8,806 nucleotides of DNA from Chitinophagaceae bacterium (GTDB lineage Bacteria > Bacteroidota > Bacteroidia > Chitinophagales > Chitinophagaceae): the NCBI GenBank assembly GCA_025924755.1, contig JAICHT010000139.1:1-8806 (forward strand). The letters run 5' to 3'. The translations under genes and the position numbers were made by a program. Each line of letters opens with the position of its first letter. The first letter of the stretch is position 1. Positions 5,926 to 8,806 of this stretch are shown here, piece by piece. The notes under the pieces were generated by a model. It was not told the origin of the DNA, made no database searches, and saw only the letters and a list, made by a program, of their open reading frames with translations.

Positions 5926-6420
5926 TTAAAAAGCTTCATCAGCCGAAGGCCCGTAAATAGAAGGCAACGGTACATTCAGTAACCGCAAATACACTGATAG
6001 TTGTCCGCGGTGATGCACGATATGCTTGATACTTAAATTGGTAATCACAACGCCTGCGGGCTGGTCCACTAAAATACGGTCGCCGTTGCGCAGCACCCAT
6101 TTTTTTAGAAGCGCAGCATCAGTAGCTTCTTCTAAATGTTGCAAAGCCGAATCGTAATTCTTATTAAATAGATCCATTAACTGCTGATGGTTTTCCGCAG
6201 TAGCCGGCTTGTAATTTCTTGTTGCAAAATCCAATTCATCAGTTGTGAGAGCTAATGTAACAAAACTCAGAAGTTCGGATATGTGTGTAGCCAATCGGCC
6301 CAGCGTCATGGACTTTTCATGTGGCTTCCATCCAAAGCTTTGCTCCGGCACCCTTTCTATTATTTTTTTTGTAAGAGCAGATTCGTTTTTAAATTCTGCA
6401 ATAAGAGATTGTTTCAGCAT
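5926..6420 (-). CDS. DinB-like (YfiT/DUF664-type) metal-binding protein
   Basis: This 164-residue protein matches the four-helix-bundle DinB fold. The expected metal ligands are visible: H46 in GRLATHISEL (41-50), and H133 and H137 in the IKHIVHHRGQLSVYLRLLNV stretch (131-150). The ending VPLPSIYGPSADE (150-162) is also characteristic of the family. Members include bacillithiol or mycothiol-dependent transferases and many proteins of unknown reaction, so the substrate is not assigned. The ATG at 6420 lies 1 nt past the stop of the upstream exporter gene, which argues for co-transcription. It is the last gene of the leftward three-gene set and converges with the glycosyltransferase gene 30 bases away. 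Confidence 0.9.
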   Translation of the reverse strand: MLKQSLIAEFKNESALTKKIIERVPEQSFGWKPHEKSMTLGRLATHISELLSFVTLALTTDELDFATRNYKPATAENHQQLMDLFNKNYDSALQHLEEATDAALLKKWVLRNGDRILVDQPAGVVITNLSIKHIVHHRGQLSVYLRLLNVPLPSIYGPSADEAF

Positions 6421-6421
6421 A

Positions 6422-7147
6422 TTATTTATTAATTGTTTTAGGTTGATTATTTTTTTCTAAAAGGCGTTTCTCAAGTCCGTGTGTAACTTCTTCCGGATGA
6501 TCCAGTTGATGAAATGCATCCTTTTTTCCAAACATTTTATATAACTGTATTAGTGCGGTAACCGCAAAGATGCCGCCGATGATCCACTGCAATAAATGCT
6601 CATTGGCATTTAACTTCCGCACAATAAAATGTCCACCAAATATAAAAACACAACTGCCCATAAACGTACCAATGCCAATACCAAGCGTATATAAATTATA
6701 ATGAGATTGTTTGGGCAGTAACACCTTTTTAGTAAGCAGAACCGTACTCCATCCAAACCAAAATGGAATCTGCAAAGGGTTCAGCGCACTCATTATTAAG
6801 CCCAGCCAATACCGGTTTAAATTACTGCTTAATATAAAATTTTTATGCACTTTGGGATGTGCCGCGGCATAAAAACTGGCTATTGCTAATGCTATAACAA
6901 TGATAAGCGTAACCCACTCCAGGGCAAGGAATATTTTTTGTTGCTTGCGCACCCAGTCAATGGCAATTAAAGAAAGCCGCACATATACCATTTCGGCAGA
7001 TAATGCTCCTAACGCAAATAAAACAGCCGGATGTATACCATCGCTTACAGCAATCTGCATGGCAGCAATATTTAATGTGCCCAATGGCAGTGAGCCTAGA
7101 AAGCTTACCAGAAGACCAGTTAAAAAAATGCGAACCAGTTTCGGCAT
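6422..7147 (-). CDS. LysE-family (RhtB-like) amino-acid exporter
   Basis: The 241-residue inner-membrane protein shows about six hydrophobic segments, roughly 8-32, 41-64, 72-95, 112-137, 151-173 and 186-205. The opening GLLVSFLGSLPLGTLNIAAM (11-30) carries the proline-glycine-containing first helix that marks the LysE superfamily, and ALNPLQIPFWFGW (121-133) is the equally typical fourth-helix element. Family members export amino acids, small peptides or related solutes using the proton motive force. The substrate is unknown here. The C-terminal 35 residues are polar and charged, probably cytoplasmic. It lies 43 bases downstream of the ATP-grasp gene and 1 nt upstream of the DinB gene, so it is probably part of one operon. 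Confidence 0.88.
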   Translation of the reverse strand: MPKLVRIFLTGLLVSFLGSLPLGTLNIAAMQIAVSDGIHPAVLFALGALSAEMVYVRLSLIAIDWVRKQQKIFLALEWVTLIIVIALAIASFYAAAHPKVHKNFILSSNLNRYWLGLIMSALNPLQIPFWFGWSTVLLTKKVLLPKQSHYNLYTLGIGIGTFMGSCVFIFGGHFIVRKLNANEHLLQWIIGGIFAVTALIQLYKMFGKKDAFHQLDHPEEVTHGLEKRLLEKNNQPKTINK

Positions 7148-7177
7148 ATAAAAAATGCTATAAGCGAAGCTAAAGTT

Positions 7178-7194
7178 TTGATATCAAATATCAA
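7178..7194. repeat. Short inverted repeat at the ATP-grasp/LysE junction
   Basis: TTGATAT (7178-7184) and ATATCAA (7188-7194) are 7-base inverted arms around CAA, overlapping the ATP-grasp stop codon. The stem is AT-rich and lacks a T-run, so it would not terminate well. It may weakly pause or protect the intercistronic mRNA, or be chance. Confidence 0.3.
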
Positions 7195-8249
7195 GAAGGC
7201 GTTTGAATATCTATTTTCCGGAGCGTAGCAAAATGTGTTCTGGAAGCTTTTAAAAATTGCCAGCCTTTCCGAAACGGCCAATATGGAATGCCCAGTTTGT
7301 GATTGTAGCGGGATATTTCATAAAGAGCTTTCCAGTGTTTTAATATTTCTTTATGTGCTTGCCGCAATGTGAAACCCGAATGATAAATATGATTGGGCTC
7401 TGCACCGCTGCCATTGAATTCCAATATGGAAAAGTTTTTTCCGTTTTTTAAATCGGCCACACTATTGGCTTTTAAATCGTACCGGCCATAAAAAAAGTTT
7501 TTTGAATATAGATTGAGGGTGTCAAATAACTCCAACAGTTGGCTATCAATTTCATGAGGCAAACTTTCAAAAGAAGCACCGCGGTTTAAATTAGCGGCAT
7601 AAGATAAAAAATACTGTTCGCCAGTTCCTACTATTGTATTCAAAAAGTTACTATGGCGCAGTTGCATCTCTTTAAGCCGGTACCGGGCTTTTGGGTGCTG
7701 TATTATTAATTGAATTAGAGTGCTCTTTCCATCTCCCACTACTTCCATTGGCGTCTTTTTTAAAAAACCGGTAATAGTGCCTTTCGTATTAGCCGGATGC
7801 CGGTAATAAAATATGCTGTACTCTCCCGGGTACGTTACCAACTCCTGAACAAGGTACTCGGCCGGCATATTGGAATGATATTGCTGCAGTTGTTGTTCCG
7901 AACGGATGATTTTAAAAAGAATGCCTTCCATACCCACATCTGGCTTTACTATGAAAGGAAAGGTAAAACCTGCTTCTTTTATTTGTTGCAGCACCTTTTC
8001 AAAAGCAATACCGGGTTGTATAAAAATGGTACAAGGGTAAGATCCGGGAGGAAGTTGTTCATACATTTCTTTTTTCCCTTCCCCTTCAAAACCTCCAAAA
8101 GTAAGCGTAGGGTTAGATGCGGTAAAAAACCATAAAGATCGCGAACGCATACAATACCACAACCAAACCGGGATTATAGGCAAATAACGAAAACCAAAAG
8201 GCCACAATTCCCAATTCGTTATTTTTTCCCTAAGTTGTTTTAAGCCCAT
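7191..8249 (-). CDS. ATP-grasp domain ligase, substrate unknown
   Basis: The protein has 352 residues. After a Trp/Pro-rich N-terminal segment (about 12-43, rich in WELWPFGF and VWLWY-type stretches), an ATP-grasp fold is visible. FPFIVKPD (97-104) has the ATP-binding lysine K102, and YLVQELV (132-138) is the hinge. VVGDGKSTLIQLI (170-182) resembles the loop of cyanophycin-synthetase and GshF-type ATP-grasp enzymes, and the metal ligands are D258 in YGRYDLKA (254-261) and E277/N279 in ILEFNGSGAEPNHIY (275-289). Such enzymes activate a carboxylate as an acyl phosphate and join it to an amine or thiol. Similar proteins are often labelled D-Ala-D-Ala ligase, but the short layout does not support a true Ddl. 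It is the first gene of a leftward set with a LysE exporter, which suggests an amino-acid or dipeptide product, as inference only. Confidence 0.75.
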   Translation of the reverse strand: MGLKQLREKITNWELWPFGFRYLPIIPVWLWYCMRSRSLWFFTASNPTLTFGGFEGEGKKEMYEQLPPGSYPCTIFIQPGIAFEKVLQQIKEAGFTFPFIVKPDVGMEGILFKIIRSEQQLQQYHSNMPAEYLVQELVTYPGEYSIFYYRHPANTKGTITGFLKKTPMEVVGDGKSTLIQLIIQHPKARYRLKEMQLRHSNFLNTIVGTGEQYFLSYAANLNRGASFESLPHEIDSQLLELFDTLNLYSKNFFYGRYDLKANSVADLKNGKNFSILEFNGSGAEPNHIYHSGFTLRQAHKEILKHWKALYEISRYNHKLGIPYWPFRKGWQFLKASRTHFATLRKIDIQTPS

Positions 8250-8259
8250 ATGAAGTTGG

Positions 8260-8267
8260 CAAAAATA
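8260..8267 (-). promoter_or_regulatory. Candidate -7 element for the ATP-grasp/exporter/DinB set (TATTTTTG)
   Basis: The minus strand reads TATTTTTG, fitting TAnnTTTG, only 10 bases before the ATP-grasp ATG. The transcript would start near 8253 and be almost leaderless, which is unusual. No TTG lies at the usual -33 distance. It could be chance in AT-rich DNA. Confidence 0.3.
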
Positions 8268-8357
8268 GAAGAATGAAAGTTAATTTCTATATGGATAAAA
8301 ATAGCATCTCTATCAATCCTTAAAAACTTTTATTATTTTGAGCGCAAACTAACCTGC

Positions 8358-8806
8358 ATGAAATTACTTTTACCAGTGATACTGCTTATTGTCTGCTTTA
8401 CGTTTTCTGCAGTACCAGTAGCAGCGGCCTCTAGTCCTTCTCAAGGTGCCCACTTTCCCAAAGTAATAAACAATCCGGCCAGCCCGTTTATACATCCTCC
8501 ATATTCTACTGCCCGCCATTTATCTTTTATCCAAAAATTAAAATTGAAAGTAGCAAGTTATGCACTTATTCATAGTAAGAACGCAAGGAATACTCCGTTA
8601 CCAGCAAAGCAGGCCAGGCAGGCTAAATGGTCGCTGATATTAGGCATAGGCAGTTTTGTGTTGCTGCTAATTCCATTTATAGGCCTTTTGTCCTTACCTG
8701 CAGCCATTGCAGGATTGGTATTAGGTATTAAATCGTTAAAAGGAAACTCCAACACAAAAGGATTGATTGGCGTTATTACCAGTGCGGTTGTCTTACTTTT
8801 GCTCAT
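8358..8806 (+). CDS. Secreted/membrane protein with DUF4190-like region (3' end outside window)
   Basis: The frame opens with ATG at 8358 and stays open to the window edge, giving 149 codons so far. MKLLLPVILLIVCFTFSAVPVAAASS reads as a signal peptide, with a likely cut after VAAA near residue 24. A polar, proline-containing linker follows (about 25-90). Two hydrophobic segments come next: WSLILGIGSFVLLLIPFIG (91-109), running on into LSLPAAIAGLVLGIKSLKG (111-129), and a second from 135 onward, separated by a short Gly/Lys/Asn turn. This resembles small Bacteroidota membrane proteins of the DUF4190 kind, where a hydrophobic pair with IxGxxLGxxxL is typical. Function is unknown. The opposite-strand frame across 8570-8806 is a shadow of it. 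It is divergent from the ATP-grasp gene, 108 bases away. A near-match to the -7 box (TTATTTTG) lies at 8333-8340. Confidence 0.75.
   Translation, partial: MKLLLPVILLIVCFTFSAVPVAAASSPSQGAHFPKVINNPASPFIHPPYSTARHLSFIQKLKLKVASYALIHSKNARNTPLPAKQARQAKWSLILGIGSFVLLLIPFIGLLSLPAAIAGLVLGIKSLKGNSNTKGLIGVITSAVVLLLL

Noticed and set aside
8570..8806. Minus-strand frame at the right edge
   Set aside because: It lies opposite the better-supported gene starting at 8358, which has a signal peptide and membrane segments.

Overview
The window looks like chromosomal DNA from a member of the phylum Bacteroidota, probably near Chitinophagaceae. The reasons are AT-rich intergenic DNA, start codons without clear Shine-Dalgarno sequences, several matches to the Bacteroidota -7 promoter element TAnnTTTG, and the family make-up (EpsC-type serine acetyltransferase, GT39-like membrane glycosyltransferase, DinB, a LysE-type exporter, and an ATP-grasp ligase). 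This placement is inference from style, not from a marker gene. No insertion sequence, CRISPR array, tRNA, rRNA or prophage gene was seen.

Left part (1-2700). A leftward cysE-cysM pair makes cysteine from serine in two steps: serine to O-acetylserine, then O-acetylserine plus a sulfur donor to cysteine. The genes are 1 nt apart. The pair is flanked by gene-poor DNA holding two near-identical imperfect-consensus palindromes of the form TGTGTA-N5-TACACA, at 217-243 and 2342-2364. Each sits next to a TAYCTTTGCATC promoter core. The left promoter points left and is followed only by a strong rho-independent terminator at 8-41, so it could make a small RNA of about 235 nt. The right promoter points right, into a leader of about 165 nt and a 47-codon ORF. 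This pair of matching operators around a cysteine operon is the most interesting signal in the window. It suggests an undescribed regulon of one transcription factor that includes small transcripts.

Middle (2700-5900). A small secreted hypothetical protein (rightward) converges on an MscS-type mechanosensitive channel (leftward). The channel gene is divergent from a rightward GT39/ArnT-like membrane glycosyltransferase.

Right part (5926-8806). A leftward three-gene set reads ATP-grasp ligase, then LysE-type exporter, then DinB-like protein. The gaps are 43 nt and 1 nt. Divergent from it, a rightward gene for a secreted or membrane protein with a DUF4190-like hydrophobic C-terminal region starts at 8358 and runs off the window edge.

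All promoter, operator and RNA calls rest on visual pattern matching. No alignment, fold energy or database search was run.
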